Shown: positions 34,317-41,699 of the stretch, in pieces | Position numbering within the stretch: the stretch's first letter is position 1 | Layout: every line of letters begins with the position of its first letter | Assembly: GCA_013002205.1 (NCBI GenBank) | Contig: JABDKN010000132.1 | Location: forward strand, 1 to 41,699 | Direction of reading: 5' to 3' | DNA length: 41,699 nucleotides | DNA from: Granulosicoccus sp. | GTDB taxonomy: Bacteria > Pseudomonadota > Gammaproteobacteria > Granulosicoccales > Granulosicoccaceae | Notes under the pieces: generated by a model | Seen by the model: only the letters and a program-made list of their open reading frames with translations | Told to the model about the DNA's origin: nothing | Databases searched by the model: none | Position numbers and translations under genes: made by a program

Positions 34317-36125
34317 ATGAGCAATAAGTTATACAATGGAAAAAGAGTCGTGAAACGGCTGTGTTCGGGGGCTGCATCCTGTCTGCTGATTGGTTGCAGC
34401 GCAGTACCCATGAGCCCCGGCACCGCACTGGCGCAAGCTGATGGCGATGCGCAACCCGTTGCACCGAGGTTGCTGGCGAGCGAAGCTGGAGAGTACGCCA
34501 CCTCAGGTGTCGAAGAGACCAGCGTCACCGGTCAGTCATCGATGGACAGCCAGCTGATGTTCGAGCTGATGATCGCCGAGCTGGCTGGTCGCCGTGGTCA
34601 GCTCGACGTCGCCACGGCAGGTTACCTGCGTGCGGCAGAGCACACCAGTGACCCTCGGGTGTCCGAACGGGCAACCCGCCTGGCGATGTACAGTCGACAG
34701 TGGACTGAGGCGGAAAAGGCCTGCAAACGCTGGCTGGCACTATCGCCGGGTGCGGCCGAAGCCAACGAGATGCTTGCGCAGGCACTGCTGCGACAGAACA
34801 AGACCGACGAGGCCGTCGGAATCTACCGCGAGCTGTTGACCAAATCGGCCGATCAGGATCAAACGCTGCGGCAGATCCAGGTTGAATTGCAGAGCCTCGA
34901 CGATTCTGCACAGGCCTTGCTGGTCATGCAGTCACTGCTTGACACGGTGGAGGACAATTCGCAGGCCTACATGACCCTGGCGCGCCTGCAGATGGCCGGC
35001 AATGATCGCGACGGCGCCCTGGCCTCCACGGAGCAGGCCCTGAGTCTGGATGCCAGCAACAGCAATGCCCTGTTGCTCAAGGCGCAGCTGCTGATTCTAT
35101 CCGGTAAACCGGATGACGGCTTCGAGGCTGTCGAAACCGTGCTCGAAACCAATCCGGACAAGCTGGCGCTGCGTCTGGGCTATGCACAGTTGCTGGTGGA
35201 AGCAGGCCGCTTCGACAGCGTCGGTGAACAGCTGGACACGCTGTTCGAAAAAAATCCGGGCGATCCGGACACTTTGCTGAATATCAGCATGCTGGCGCTG
35301 GATGCACGGCGCATGGAGCGCGCCAGGCAATACCTGACAAACCTTCTGGAAACGGGACAATACCCGGACCAGGCGAATTTCTATCTGGCACGCATCAGTG
35401 ACCAGCAACAGGACTACGAGAGCGCCATCGGTTACTACGACGCAGTGAGTGAAGGCGACCTGCAGCTCGCCGCACAAATTCGCATAGCCGAACTATTGGG
35501 CCTGTCCGGCGAACTCGAACAGGGCCGCGCGCGGCTTCGTCGCCTGTCCGCTGGCGTGCAGAGACCAGAGTTGCGAACGCAATTGCTGAGCGCCGAGAGC
35601 CGTATGCTGCAACAGTCAGGTCAGGCGGTCGAGGCGGTCAGCGTACTCACGGAAGGATTGAAGCAATATCCCGATAACGGGGATCTGCTGTATGCCCGTG
35701 CGCTGGCTGCCGATGTGGCAGGCGACAACGACATGATGATTGCTGATCTGACTCGCCTGATCGAGTCGCAACCGGACAATGCGCATGCGCTGAACGCACT
35801 GGGATATCATTATGCTGACAAGAATATCAATCTGTCCGAGGCGGAAACCCTGCTGGTCAGGGCCATTGAACTGTTGCCCAATGATCCAGCGATTATGGAC
35901 AGTCTGGGCTGGTTGCGTTATCGACTCGGCCAGTACGAGGAAGCCATCAGCGTCCTCAGGGCGGCCTACAAGCTATATCCCGATCCGGAAATTGCGGCGC
36001 ATCTCGGTGAGGTGCTATGGCTGAACGGTAATGAGGATGACGCGCGCAGGCTGATCGACGAGGCCCTGCTGGTGACGCCGGAAGATACGCATCTGCAGCA
36101 GGTCCTGCAAAAGTATATTGAATGA
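34317..36125 (+). CDS. TPR-repeat lipoprotein upstream of lolB
   Basis: A 602-residue secreted protein with a lipoprotein signal: lipobox LIGC with Cys27 (Cys16 if GTG 34350 is the start). After a short linker it consists of TPR-type helical hairpins up to the C-terminus; clear units include NAHALNALGYHYADKNINL and PAIMDSLGWLRYRLGQYEEA. Such TPR lipoproteins are often found just before lolB in gammaproteobacteria; their function is not firmly known, and scaffolding in the envelope is a guess. ATG 34317 has GGGA 6 nt upstream. It overlaps lolB by ATGA. Confidence 0.88.
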   Translation: MSNKLYNGKRVVKRLCSGAASCLLIGCSAVPMSPGTALAQADGDAQPVAPRLLASEAGEYATSGVEETSVTGQSSMDSQLMFELMIAELAGRRGQLDVATAGYLRAAEHTSDPRVSERATRLAMYSRQWTEAEKACKRWLALSPGAAEANEMLAQALLRQNKTDEAVGIYRELLTKSADQDQTLRQIQVELQSLDDSAQALLVMQSLLDTVEDNSQAYMTLARLQMAGNDRDGALASTEQALSLDASNSNALLLKAQLLILSGKPDDGFEAVETVLETNPDKLALRLGYAQLLVEAGRFDSVGEQLDTLFEKNPGDPDTLLNISMLALDARRMERARQYLTNLLETGQYPDQANFYLARISDQQQDYESAIGYYDAVSEGDLQLAAQIRIAELLGLSGELEQGRARLRRLSAGVQRPELRTQLLSAESRMLQQSGQAVEAVSVLTEGLKQYPDNGDLLYARALAADVAGDNDMMIADLTRLIESQPDNAHALNALGYHYADKNINLSEAETLLVRAIELLPNDPAIMDSLGWLRYRLGQYEEAISVLRAAYKLYPDPEIAAHLGEVLWLNGNEDDARRLIDEALLVTPEDTHLQQVLQKYIE

Positions 36126-36844
36126 GGGTGGTTCGGGCACGACTGTCATCTGTCGGCGCCATGCTACTGCTGTCGGTACTACTGGGCGCCTGCCAGAGTC
36201 TTGACGATGTGGATAACCCTGGCGAGGGGGCTCTCTCGACAGGCGGTGAAGCCCGCTACGCCGAACTGGTCAGGCAGCGCGATGCCCGGCTGGCCGGTCT
36301 TGACAGTTTCCAGGTGGAGGGTGGCCTGGGTATCTGGACCGATCAGGAATCGATGTCAGCGCGGATGACATGGCAACAGGTCGCGGATCATCTGGACCTG
36401 ACCCTCACCGGGCCCCTGAGTATGGGTACCTTGCGCATGCGTCACGACCATGGGCTTGCCGTGCTTACTCGCGGTAACAGGCGCGTGGCCAGCGGCCCCT
36501 CCGCCGACAAGGTTCTGCAGCGGGGACTGTCCCTGGATGCCCCTGTACCCATCGGGCAGCTGGGCTCATGGATTCGCGGACTACCCGGAAACGCCACCTC
36601 GCTGGAACGCGACGCGCAGGGCAAACTGACCTCACTGCGGTTTATCGACCGGCAGGGGACCCGCTGGCAGGCGAATTTCCGCCGCTATTCGCCCTGGGAT
36701 GATGTGGACTTGCCAACTCTGATAACCGCATCGGGTGGACCGTATTCAGTTCGACTGGTACTGAAAAACTGGCAACTGGCGGCCACAACAGTTGTTCCGG
36801 AAACTTCCGAATCAAACAATAGGCTTCCGATACCAGGCCGGTAG
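36122..36844 (+). CDS. lolB: Outer-membrane lipoprotein receptor LolB
   Basis: LolB accepts lipoproteins from LolA and places them in the outer membrane. The 240 residues have a lipoprotein signal with lipobox LGAC (Cys24), an 11-strand-like domain with DSFQVEGGLGIWTDQES, LDLTLTGPLSMG and a C-terminal GPYSVRLVLKNWQ. It is translationally coupled to the TPR lipoprotein and followed by ispE, the usual lolB-ispE order. Confidence 0.93.
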   Translation: MRVVRARLSSVGAMLLLSVLLGACQSLDDVDNPGEGALSTGGEARYAELVRQRDARLAGLDSFQVEGGLGIWTDQESMSARMTWQQVADHLDLTLTGPLSMGTLRMRHDHGLAVLTRGNRRVASGPSADKVLQRGLSLDAPVPIGQLGSWIRGLPGNATSLERDAQGKLTSLRFIDRQGTRWQANFRRYSPWDDVDLPTLITASGGPYSVRLVLKNWQLAATTVVPETSESNNRLPIPGR

Positions 36845-36847
36845 CGG

Positions 36848-36853
36848 TACACT
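36848..36853 (+). promoter_or_regulatory. Possible -10 (TACACT) for ispE
   Basis: TACACT followed by the G/C-rich ACGCGCC lies just after the lolB stop, about 40 nt before the ispE start. The -35 is weak. The G/C-rich discriminator resembles those of the tRNA-Gln and rplY promoters downstream. Confidence 0.35.
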
Positions 36854-36892
36854 ACGCGCCGTAATCAACCCACAATCAATAGAAGGATAACG

Positions 36893-37735
36893 TTGACTAC
36901 CAGATGGCTGGCCCCGGCCAAAATAAATCTGTTCCTGCATGTAACTGGACGGCGCAGCGACGGATATCACACACTTCAGACCGTTTACCAGTTCGTCAAC
37001 CTGTGTGACGTCCTGCAGTTTGCCGTGCGGGAAGACAGTGAAGTTCACCTGAAGTCCGAGTTCAAGGAAGTGCCAGCCGAGAGCAACCTCGTGGTTCGTG
37101 CTGCGCGTGCCCTGCAGGCGCATTCGGGAACCCGGGCCGGTACCGACATTACCCTGGAGAAGGTCATTCCCACTGGTGGTGGCCTGGGTGGAGGCAGCTC
37201 CGATGCCGCTACTACACTGGTGGCACTCAATGAATTCTGGCGCCTGGGGCTGAGCATCAAGGAACTGGCCGAAATCGGTGTAACCGTCAGCTCTGATGTA
37301 CCGGTGTTCGTCTATGGGCAGGCAAGCTGGGCGGAAGGCATCGGTGACAAGCTGACCCCGGTGGCGCCACCCGAGCCCTGGTATCTGATCGTCAATCCCA
37401 TGGTGCAGATTTCGACGGAAACCCTGTTCAATGCGCCTGAATTGACCCGTAACACGAGCCCCATCACCATTCGCGATTTTATGGACGGCCGCAGCACCAA
37501 TGTTTTCGAGTCTGTCGTCATTGCACGGTATCCCGAGGTTGGCGTGGCTCTTGAATGGTTGCGAGCCAACTACCGGGGATACCGGGCCAAGATGAGCGGT
37601 ACCGGCAGCTGCGTATTCACCGCCTTTGATTCCCAGGAAGAAGCACAGAAACTGTGCGATCGTTTACCCAAGGGACTGACGGGCTATGTTGTAAAAGGCA
37701 GAAATGCCTCGCCACTTTATGACTTTTCCGGCTAG
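36893..37735 (+). CDS. ispE: 4-diphosphocytidyl-2-C-methyl-D-erythritol kinase IspE
   Basis: This GHMP kinase acts in the MEP isoprenoid pathway. The 280 residues open with APAKINLFLHVTGRRSDGYH (substrate site, catalytic Lys) and contain the ATP-binding PTGGGLGGGSSDAA (about 90-103) and the late KMSGTGSCVFTAF motif. The start is TTG 36893, well supported by AGAAGGA 5 nt upstream. tRNA-Gln follows 28 nt after the stop. Confidence 0.96.
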   Translation: MTTRWLAPAKINLFLHVTGRRSDGYHTLQTVYQFVNLCDVLQFAVREDSEVHLKSEFKEVPAESNLVVRAARALQAHSGTRAGTDITLEKVIPTGGGLGGGSSDAATTLVALNEFWRLGLSIKELAEIGVTVSSDVPVFVYGQASWAEGIGDKLTPVAPPEPWYLIVNPMVQISTETLFNAPELTRNTSPITIRDFMDGRSTNVFESVVIARYPEVGVALEWLRANYRGYRAKMSGTGSCVFTAFDSQEEAQKLCDRLPKGLTGYVVKGRNASPLYDFSG

Positions 37736-37743
37736 TAGTAGCG

Positions 37744-37749
37744 TACAAT
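37744..37749 (+). promoter_or_regulatory. -10 (TACAAT) of tRNA-Gln
   Basis: TACAAT is followed by CTGCGCGTC, a G/C-rich discriminator typical of stringently controlled stable-RNA promoters, and lies 14 nt before the tRNA. The -35 falls in the end of ispE and is weak. Confidence 0.5.
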
Positions 37750-37763
37750 CTGCGCGTCTTGAT

Positions 37764-37839
37764 TGGGCCGTCGCCAAGCGGTTAAGGCACCGGGTTTTGA
37801 TCCCGGCATTCGGAGGTTCGAATCCTCCCGGCCCAGCCA
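37764..37839 (+). tRNA. tRNA-Gln (anticodon TTG)
   Basis: The cloverleaf closes fully: acceptor TGGGCCG pairs with CGGCCCA, the anticodon stem CCGGG/CCCGG encloses TTTTGAT with anticodon TTG at 37797-37799, and the T-arm GGAGG-TTCGAAT-CCTCC is intact. GCCA follows, so the CCA end is encoded. The position between ispE and prs is common in gammaproteobacteria. Confidence 0.97.
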
Positions 37840-37915
37840 TTCCTGTCAGTGTACGGATGGTTAATCGTCCACAGGCCGCTGAATATCACCAAAACGGCGA
37901 AAAGCTGCTGATCCC

Positions 37916-38869
37916 ATGCATGAGCGCAGACTGATGATCTTTGGCGGTAACGCCAATCCTCGTTTGACTCAGAACATCGCGTCCTACCTGCAGCAGCCCA
38001 TCGGCAAACTGCAGCTGACCCGATTCAGTGATGGCGAAACCGCTGTCGAAATACTCGAGAACGTTCGTGGAGGTGATGTATTCATCGTCCAGCCTGTTTG
38101 TGCCCCGACCAATGACAATCTGATGGATTTGCTGGTCATGGTGGATGCCATGCGTCGATCCTCGGCAGACCGCATCACGGCGGTCATTTCCTATTACGGT
38201 TACGCGCGACAGGATAGGCGCGTCAGATCGGCACGTGTGCCGATCACCGCAAAACTGGTTGCCAACATGCTGAGCGTGGCCGGCGTGGACAGGGTGCTGA
38301 CCGTCGATGTCCACGCAGAGCAGATTCAGGGCTTTTTCGATATTCCAGTGGACAATGTCTATGCCTCGCCACTGCTGTTGCTGGACATCTGGCGCAGCAA
38401 GTACGAAAACCTGGTCGTCGTGTCACCGGACGTGGGTGGTGTGGTGCGCGCGCGGGCGGTTGCCAAGCAACTGGATGATGCGGACCTGGCCATCATCGAC
38501 AAGCGACGTCCACAGGCCAATCAGGCCCAGGTGATGCATATCATCGGCGAGGTGGCCGGTCGGACCTGTGTGATCATCGATGACATGGTCGACACCGCCG
38601 GCACGCTGTGCAAGGCGGCTGAAGCCCTGAAAGAGCACGGGGCAACCAAGGTCGTTGCTCTGGCAACACACCCGGTGCTCTCCGGCAGGGCCATCGACAA
38701 TATCAGTGGTTCGGTTCTCGACGAGCTGGTCGTCACCGATACCATTCCCCTGTCCGAAGCGGCGCAGGCCTGTGAGCGTATCCGCCAGCTGTCCGTCGCC
38801 GACCTGCTGGGTGAGACTATACGCAGAATTCACGAAGACGAGTCAGTCAGCTCTGTCTACATGGACTGA
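37916..38869 (+). CDS. prs: Ribose-phosphate pyrophosphokinase Prs
   Basis: Prs makes PRPP from ribose 5-phosphate and ATP. The 317 residues (315 in E. coli) contain [15 protein letters not shown] (ATP binding), [33 protein letters not shown] and the PRPP loop [12 protein letters not shown]. The start is uncertain: ATG 37916 or ATG 37934 (beginning MIFGGNANP, closer to the conserved N-terminus); neither has a strong Shine-Dalgarno. Confidence 0.96.
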   Translation: MHERRLMIFGGNANPRLTQNIASYLQQPIGKLQLTRFSDGETAVEILENVRGGDVFIVQPVCAPTNDNLMDLLVMVDAMRRSSADRITAVISYYGYARQDRRVRSARVPITAKLVANMLSVAGVDRVLTVDVHAEQIQGFFDIPVDNVYASPLLLLDIWRSKYENLVVVSPDVGGVVRARAVAKQLDDADLAIIDKRRPQANQAQVMHIIGEVAGRTCVIIDDMVDTAGTLCKAAEALKEHGATKVVALATHPVLSGRAIDNISGSVLDELVVTDTIPLSEAAQACERIRQLSVADLLGETIRRIHEDESVSSVYMD

Positions 38870-38874
38870 TGTTC

Positions 38875-38883
38875 TGATATACT
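38875..38883 (+). promoter_or_regulatory. Extended -10 promoter (TGATATACT) for rplY
   Basis: TG-A-TATACT is an extended -10 followed by CCGCCGG, a G/C-rich discriminator. Transcription would start near 38890 and leave a leader of about 70 nt before the rplY ATG. The -35 is weak, as allowed by an extended -10. The discriminator suggests growth-rate or stringent control, suitable for a ribosomal protein. Confidence 0.55.
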
Positions 38884-38958
38884 CCGCCGGCTCTGCCTGG
38901 TCGCGGGCAGTGATTCGGTGCGCCAATTCCGGTGACACCGCCCATTGGAGAATTCGAC

Positions 38959-39636
38959 ATGTCTGACGATATCAGCGTCATTGCCACGTCGCGCAGCGTT
39001 TTTGGGAAAGGTGCGAGCCGCCGCCTGCGTCGTGACAATCTGGTCCCTGCCATCCTGTATGGAGCCGACAAGGAACCTCAAGCCATCCAGTTGAAGCACA
39101 ACGAGGTGCTCAAGCATCTGGATACGGAAGCCTTCTATTCACAGCTGCTGTACGTCAGTGTCGATGGTGGAGAACCTGTTCGTTCGCTGCTCAAGGACGT
39201 TCAGCGTCACCCGTACAAGCAACAGGTACTGCATATGGACTTCGTTCGCGTCGTTGCCGGTGCCGAGCTTCAGGTCAACGTGCCACTGCACTTCATCAAC
39301 GAGGACGTCTGTGTTGGTGCCAAGAGTGGCGGAATCATTACGCACAATGACAACGACGTACTGGTGGCCTGTCTTCCTCGTAATATCCCCGAACATATAG
39401 AAGTGGACATGTCCGCGCTGAATGTCGGTGATTCGGTACACCTGTCCGACCTCACCATGCCGGAAGGCGTGCGCCTCGTCGACCTGCATGAAGCCGGCGA
39501 TGATTCCGATCGCCAGGTGGCAGCCGTCAACGCTCCGCGAGTTGAGGTCGAACCGACTGATGAGGATGAAGTGGAAATGCCAGACGTGGACAGCACCGAC
39601 ATCGACACCGACGCCGACGAAGGCAGCGTAGAGTAA
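38959..39636 (+). CDS. rplY: 50S ribosomal protein L25, long form (Ctc/TL5 type)
   Basis: It binds 5S rRNA in the large subunit. This is the long two-domain form (225 residues): an L25 core (SRSVFGKGASRRLRRDNLVPAILYG) and a C-terminal TL5 beta domain (NVPLHFINEDVC... about 95-185), then an acidic tail (TDEDEVEMPDVDSTD). ATG 38959 has GGAG 8 nt upstream, so the in-frame ATG at 38932 is not the start. It is followed by pth, the usual order. Confidence 0.95.
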   Translation: MSDDISVIATSRSVFGKGASRRLRRDNLVPAILYGADKEPQAIQLKHNEVLKHLDTEAFYSQLLYVSVDGGEPVRSLLKDVQRHPYKQQVLHMDFVRVVAGAELQVNVPLHFINEDVCVGAKSGGIITHNDNDVLVACLPRNIPEHIEVDMSALNVGDSVHLSDLTMPEGVRLVDLHEAGDDSDRQVAAVNAPRVEVEPTDEDEVEMPDVDSTDIDTDADEGSVE

Positions 39637-39661
39637 TCTCATTTCCCATGGCTGGTCGACC

Positions 39662-39694
39662 GGCGTCATCCGCATCCACATTCCGGATGGCGCC
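39662..39694 (+). other. 11-bp hairpin in the rplY-pth intergenic leader
   Basis: GGCGTCATCCG (39662-39672) pairs with CGGATGGCGCC (39684-39694) through ten Watson-Crick pairs and one G-U, with an 11-nt loop. No T-run follows, so it is not a classic terminator. It stands 23 nt before the pth ATG and could be an mRNA processing or stability element that sets the pth/rplY ratio. Confidence 0.45.
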
Positions 39695-39717
39695 AATCGT
39701 GGTGCCAGTGGCTTCCC

Positions 39718-40320
39718 ATGCCGGGTGAACGTGTCCAGTTCGAGCTGATTGCAGGATTTGGCAATCCCGGCAGCGACTATGCCAACACGCGTCACAATGC
39801 AGGTTTCTGGTTCATCGATGAACTGGCGCGACAGTTGGGAGTCAGTTTCAACACGGACAAGCGATTCCTTGCCGCAGTGACCAGTACGCAGATTGCCGGC
39901 CGCAAGGTGATTCTGGTCAAGCCCATGAACTTCATGAACAACAGTGGGCAGGGTCTGGCAGCGGTAGCACGCTTCTTCAAGGTTGACCCCGGGCGAATTC
40001 TGGTAGCGCATGATGAACTCGACCTGCCGCCGGGGCAGATACGTCTGAAAAAAGGCGGTGGACACGGAGGCCACAACGGTTTGCGTGATTCGCTGGCGAA
40101 GCTTGGCAGTGGTGACTTCTGGCGCCTGCGTATCGGCATCGGCCACCCGGGCCACAAGAGCGCGGTCACGGGCTATGTGCTGAAGCGTGCCACGGCTGAG
40201 CAGCAGCGCCTGATGGATGAAGCGATCGAGCTGGCCCTGCGTGAGTCGGCAACCATCATCGACGGTGATATCAATGTCGCCATCAAGGCATTGCACAGCC
40301 ACAAGCCCACCAACCCCTAA
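39718..40320 (+). CDS. pth: Peptidyl-tRNA hydrolase Pth
   Basis: Pth recycles tRNAs from peptidyl-tRNAs dropped by the ribosome. The 200 residues hold AGFGNPGSDYANTRHNAGFW (the His is catalytic), VKPMNFMNNSGQ, VAHDELDLPPGQIRLKKGG and GGHNGLRD. ATG 39718 has no strong Shine-Dalgarno. ychF follows 15 nt after the stop, the usual rplY-pth-ychF order. Confidence 0.96.
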   Translation: MPGERVQFELIAGFGNPGSDYANTRHNAGFWFIDELARQLGVSFNTDKRFLAAVTSTQIAGRKVILVKPMNFMNNSGQGLAAVARFFKVDPGRILVAHDELDLPPGQIRLKKGGGHGGHNGLRDSLAKLGSGDFWRLRIGIGHPGHKSAVTGYVLKRATAEQQRLMDEAIELALRESATIIDGDINVAIKALHSHKPTNP

Positions 40321-40335
40321 CAGGTACGAATTCAC

Positions 40336-41427
40336 ATGGGTTTCAAATGCGCGATCGTGGGTTTGCCCAATGTCGGCAAGTCGACGTTGTTCAATGCCCT
40401 GACCAAGGCGGAGATTGCCGCTGAGAATTATCCGTTCTGTACGATCGAACCCAATGTCGGCATCGTGCCGGTGCCCGATGCGCGTCTTGATGCACTGGCA
40501 GAAATAGTATCGCCACAGCGAATTCTGCCCACCGCCATGGAATTCGTGGACATCGCCGGGCTGGTCGCCGGTGCGTCAAAGGGGGAGGGGCTGGGTAATC
40601 AGTTTCTGGCCAATATCCGGGAGACTGATGCCATCGCCCATGTGGTCAGGTGTTTTCATGATGATGACGTCATTCACGTAGCGGGCAAGGTGGACCCACT
40701 GAATGATATCGAAACCATTGATACCGAACTTCTGCTGGCGGACATGGAAACCATCGACAAGGCGCTGTTGAAGATCAAAAAGACGGCAAAGTCGGCCAAC
40801 AAGGAAGCGATAGCCGAGCAGGCCTTCCTGCAGAAGCTGGCTGCGGCGCTGGCCGACGGAGTCGCCGTGCGTACGCTTGATCTGTCGGACCAGGAACGCA
40901 CATGGATGCGCCACTATCATCTGCTCACGGTGAAACCCACCATGTATATCGCCAACGTGGATGAAGGCGGGTTTGAGGACAACCCGATGCTCGATTCATT
41001 GCGTGCCCATGCCAGTGCCGAGGGAGCCAATGTGGTCACGGTATGCGCAGCGATCGAAGCCGAGATCGTGCAGCTGGATGATGCAGACAAACAGGAATTT
41101 CTGGCCGAGATGAACCTCGACGAGCCGGGGCTTAATCGCGTCATCCGTGCCGGCTATGAACTACTGGGCCTGCAGACTTTCTTCACTGCCGGTGAAAAGG
41201 AAGTACGTGCCTGGACGGTACCGGCCGGTGCTACCGCACCACAGGGCGCGGGTCGTATCCATACCGACTTCGAAAAGGGTTTCATCCGTGCAGAAGTGGT
41301 GGGTTACGACGATTTTGTGCAGTTCAAGGGCGAGAACGGTGCCAGGGATGCGGGTAAATGGCGTCTGGAAGGCAAGGATTACGTACTGCGCGAAGGTGAT
41401 GTCGTGCACTTTCGCTTCAACGTCTGA
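40336..41427 (+). CDS. ychF: Redox-regulated ATPase YchF (Obg family)
   Basis: YchF is a universally conserved P-loop NTPase associated with ribosomes and oxidative-stress control. The 363 residues (363 in E. coli) have GLPNVGKST (P loop, 9-17), [17 protein letters not shown] (switch II), and NVDE in place of the G4 motif NKxD, which accounts for its preference for ATP. A TGS domain forms the C-terminus (about 280-363, ending VVHFRFNV). It starts at ATG 40336. Confidence 0.97.
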   Translation: MGFKCAIVGLPNVGKSTLFNALTKAEIAAENYPFCTIEPNVGIVPVPDARLDALAEIVSPQRILPTAMEFVDIAGLVAGASKGEGLGNQFLANIRETDAIAHVVRCFHDDDVIHVAGKVDPLNDIETIDTELLLADMETIDKALLKIKKTAKSANKEAIAEQAFLQKLAAALADGVAVRTLDLSDQERTWMRHYHLLTVKPTMYIANVDEGGFEDNPMLDSLRAHASAEGANVVTVCAAIEAEIVQLDDADKQEFLAEMNLDEPGLNRVIRAGYELLGLQTFFTAGEKEVRAWTVPAGATAPQGAGRIHTDFEKGFIRAEVVGYDDFVQFKGENGARDAGKWRLEGKDYVLREGDVVHFRFNV

Positions 41428-41574
41428 TGGCTTGGGGCATCCTGCAGGTTGTCAGGCGCCGCGGCAACATAACTATGACGACCCGTTTCAGTACGCTTTC
41501 CCGAGGCCTGGGTATGGTGTACCGGCCTGCAGAAACTGCCCCGCTGAACCCTGTCCAGGGGTAGGGCTCAACAC
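41428..41574. other. Intergenic region after ychF without a recognised gene
   Basis: About 150 bp between the ychF stop and the tRNA-Met promoter. Small open frames cross it but none has a ribosome-binding site or family-like sequence. I see no strong T-run terminator. The remaining 20 bp up to the tRNA are its promoter spacer and start site. Confidence 0.5.
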
Positions 41575-41603
41575 TTGACAGATCGATACGCCCGATCCAG
41601 AAT
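41575..41603 (+). promoter_or_regulatory. Sigma-70 promoter of tRNA-Met
   Basis: A consensus -35 TTGACA (41575-41580), a 17-bp spacer and -10 CAGAAT (41598-41603), with predicted initiation near 41610, about 13 nt before the mature tRNA. This is the best conventional promoter in the window. Confidence 0.75.
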
Positions 41604-41622
41604 AGTGGGCTTGGGTTCCGGC

Positions 41623-41699
41623 GGCTACATAGCTCAGTTGGTTAGAGCACAACACTCATAATGTTGGGGTCCCTAGTTCGAATCTAGGTGTAGCCACCA
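41623..41699 (+). tRNA. tRNA-Met (elongator type, anticodon CAT)
   Basis: The acceptor GGCTACA...TGTAGCC, D-arm AGCTCAGTTGGTTAGAGCA, anticodon stem CAACA/TGTTG around CTCATAA (CAT at 41657-41659), T-arm CCTAG-TTCGAAT-CTAGG and an encoded CCA end exactly at the window edge. It resembles the elongator tRNA-Met of E. coli rather than the initiator. A CAT-anticodon tRNA-Ile2 is less likely. Confidence 0.95.

Noticed and set aside
39139-40335. Minus-strand open frame of 398 codons opposite rplY and pth
   Set aside because: It covers two conserved plus-strand genes and their spacer. The translated sequence has no recognisable domain.

Overview
The window looks like chromosomal DNA from a GC-rich gammaproteobacterium. 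The reasons are the gene orders lptD-surA-pdxA-rsmA, mltB-rlpA-dacA-ybeD-lipB-lipA, hemA-prfA-prmC and lolB-ispE-tRNA-prs-rplY-pth-ychF, together with SlyX, LolB, RsmJ and YajQ family members. I cannot name the genus. There is no phage, insertion sequence, CRISPR array or rRNA, and nearly all of the DNA is housekeeping genes packed tightly, often with 4-nt stop/start overlaps.

Layout. 1-1744 (minus): a membrane-anchored, extremely acidic repeat protein that runs off the left edge, preceded by a palindrome-rich control region. 1957-7374 (minus): outer-membrane assembly operon lptD-surA-pdxA-rsmA. 7500-13338 (plus): ung, then murein and lipoate genes mltB, rlpA, dacA, ybeD, lipB, lipA. 13469-16867: a patchwork of pdxH and a DUF423 protein (minus), yajQ (plus), rsmJ (minus), a Rieske-like protein without cluster ligands (plus) and slyX (minus). 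16949-22032 (plus): gatCAB, a BASS-like membrane protein and hslO. 22026-25568 (minus): a large hybrid histidine kinase with a degenerate CheB domain. 25718-26491 (minus): moeB-like E1 enzyme. 26521-29373 (plus): one continuous frame encoding an AcpH-type phosphodiesterase joined to polyphosphate kinase. 29451-34196 (minus): hemA-prfA-prmC-ppx. 34317-41427 (plus): TPR lipoprotein, lolB, ispE, tRNA-Gln, prs, rplY, pth, ychF. The window ends with tRNA-Met.

Functionally the window combines envelope biogenesis (LptD, SurA, LolB, MltB, RlpA, DacA), translation (GatCAB, RF1 and its methylase PrmC, Pth, L25, RsmA, RsmJ, two tRNAs), cofactors (PdxA/PdxH, LipB/LipA, HemA, IspE, MoeB-like) and polyphosphate turnover (Ppk facing Ppx).

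The most interesting points are: (1) a Rieske paralogue in which all four [2Fe-2S] ligands are replaced while both disulphide cysteines remain; (2) an AcpH-Ppk1 fused frame that still holds a ribosome-binding site, an in-frame GTG and a cryptic GTGA junction; (3) a recurrent TANNNT hexamer 6-7 nt upstream of starts that lack a clear Shine-Dalgarno (ung, mltB, lipA, hemA, moeB, acpH-ppk), which suggests leaderless transcripts; (4) the acidic repeat protein; (5) a kinase whose CheB-like domain has lost its catalytic triad.
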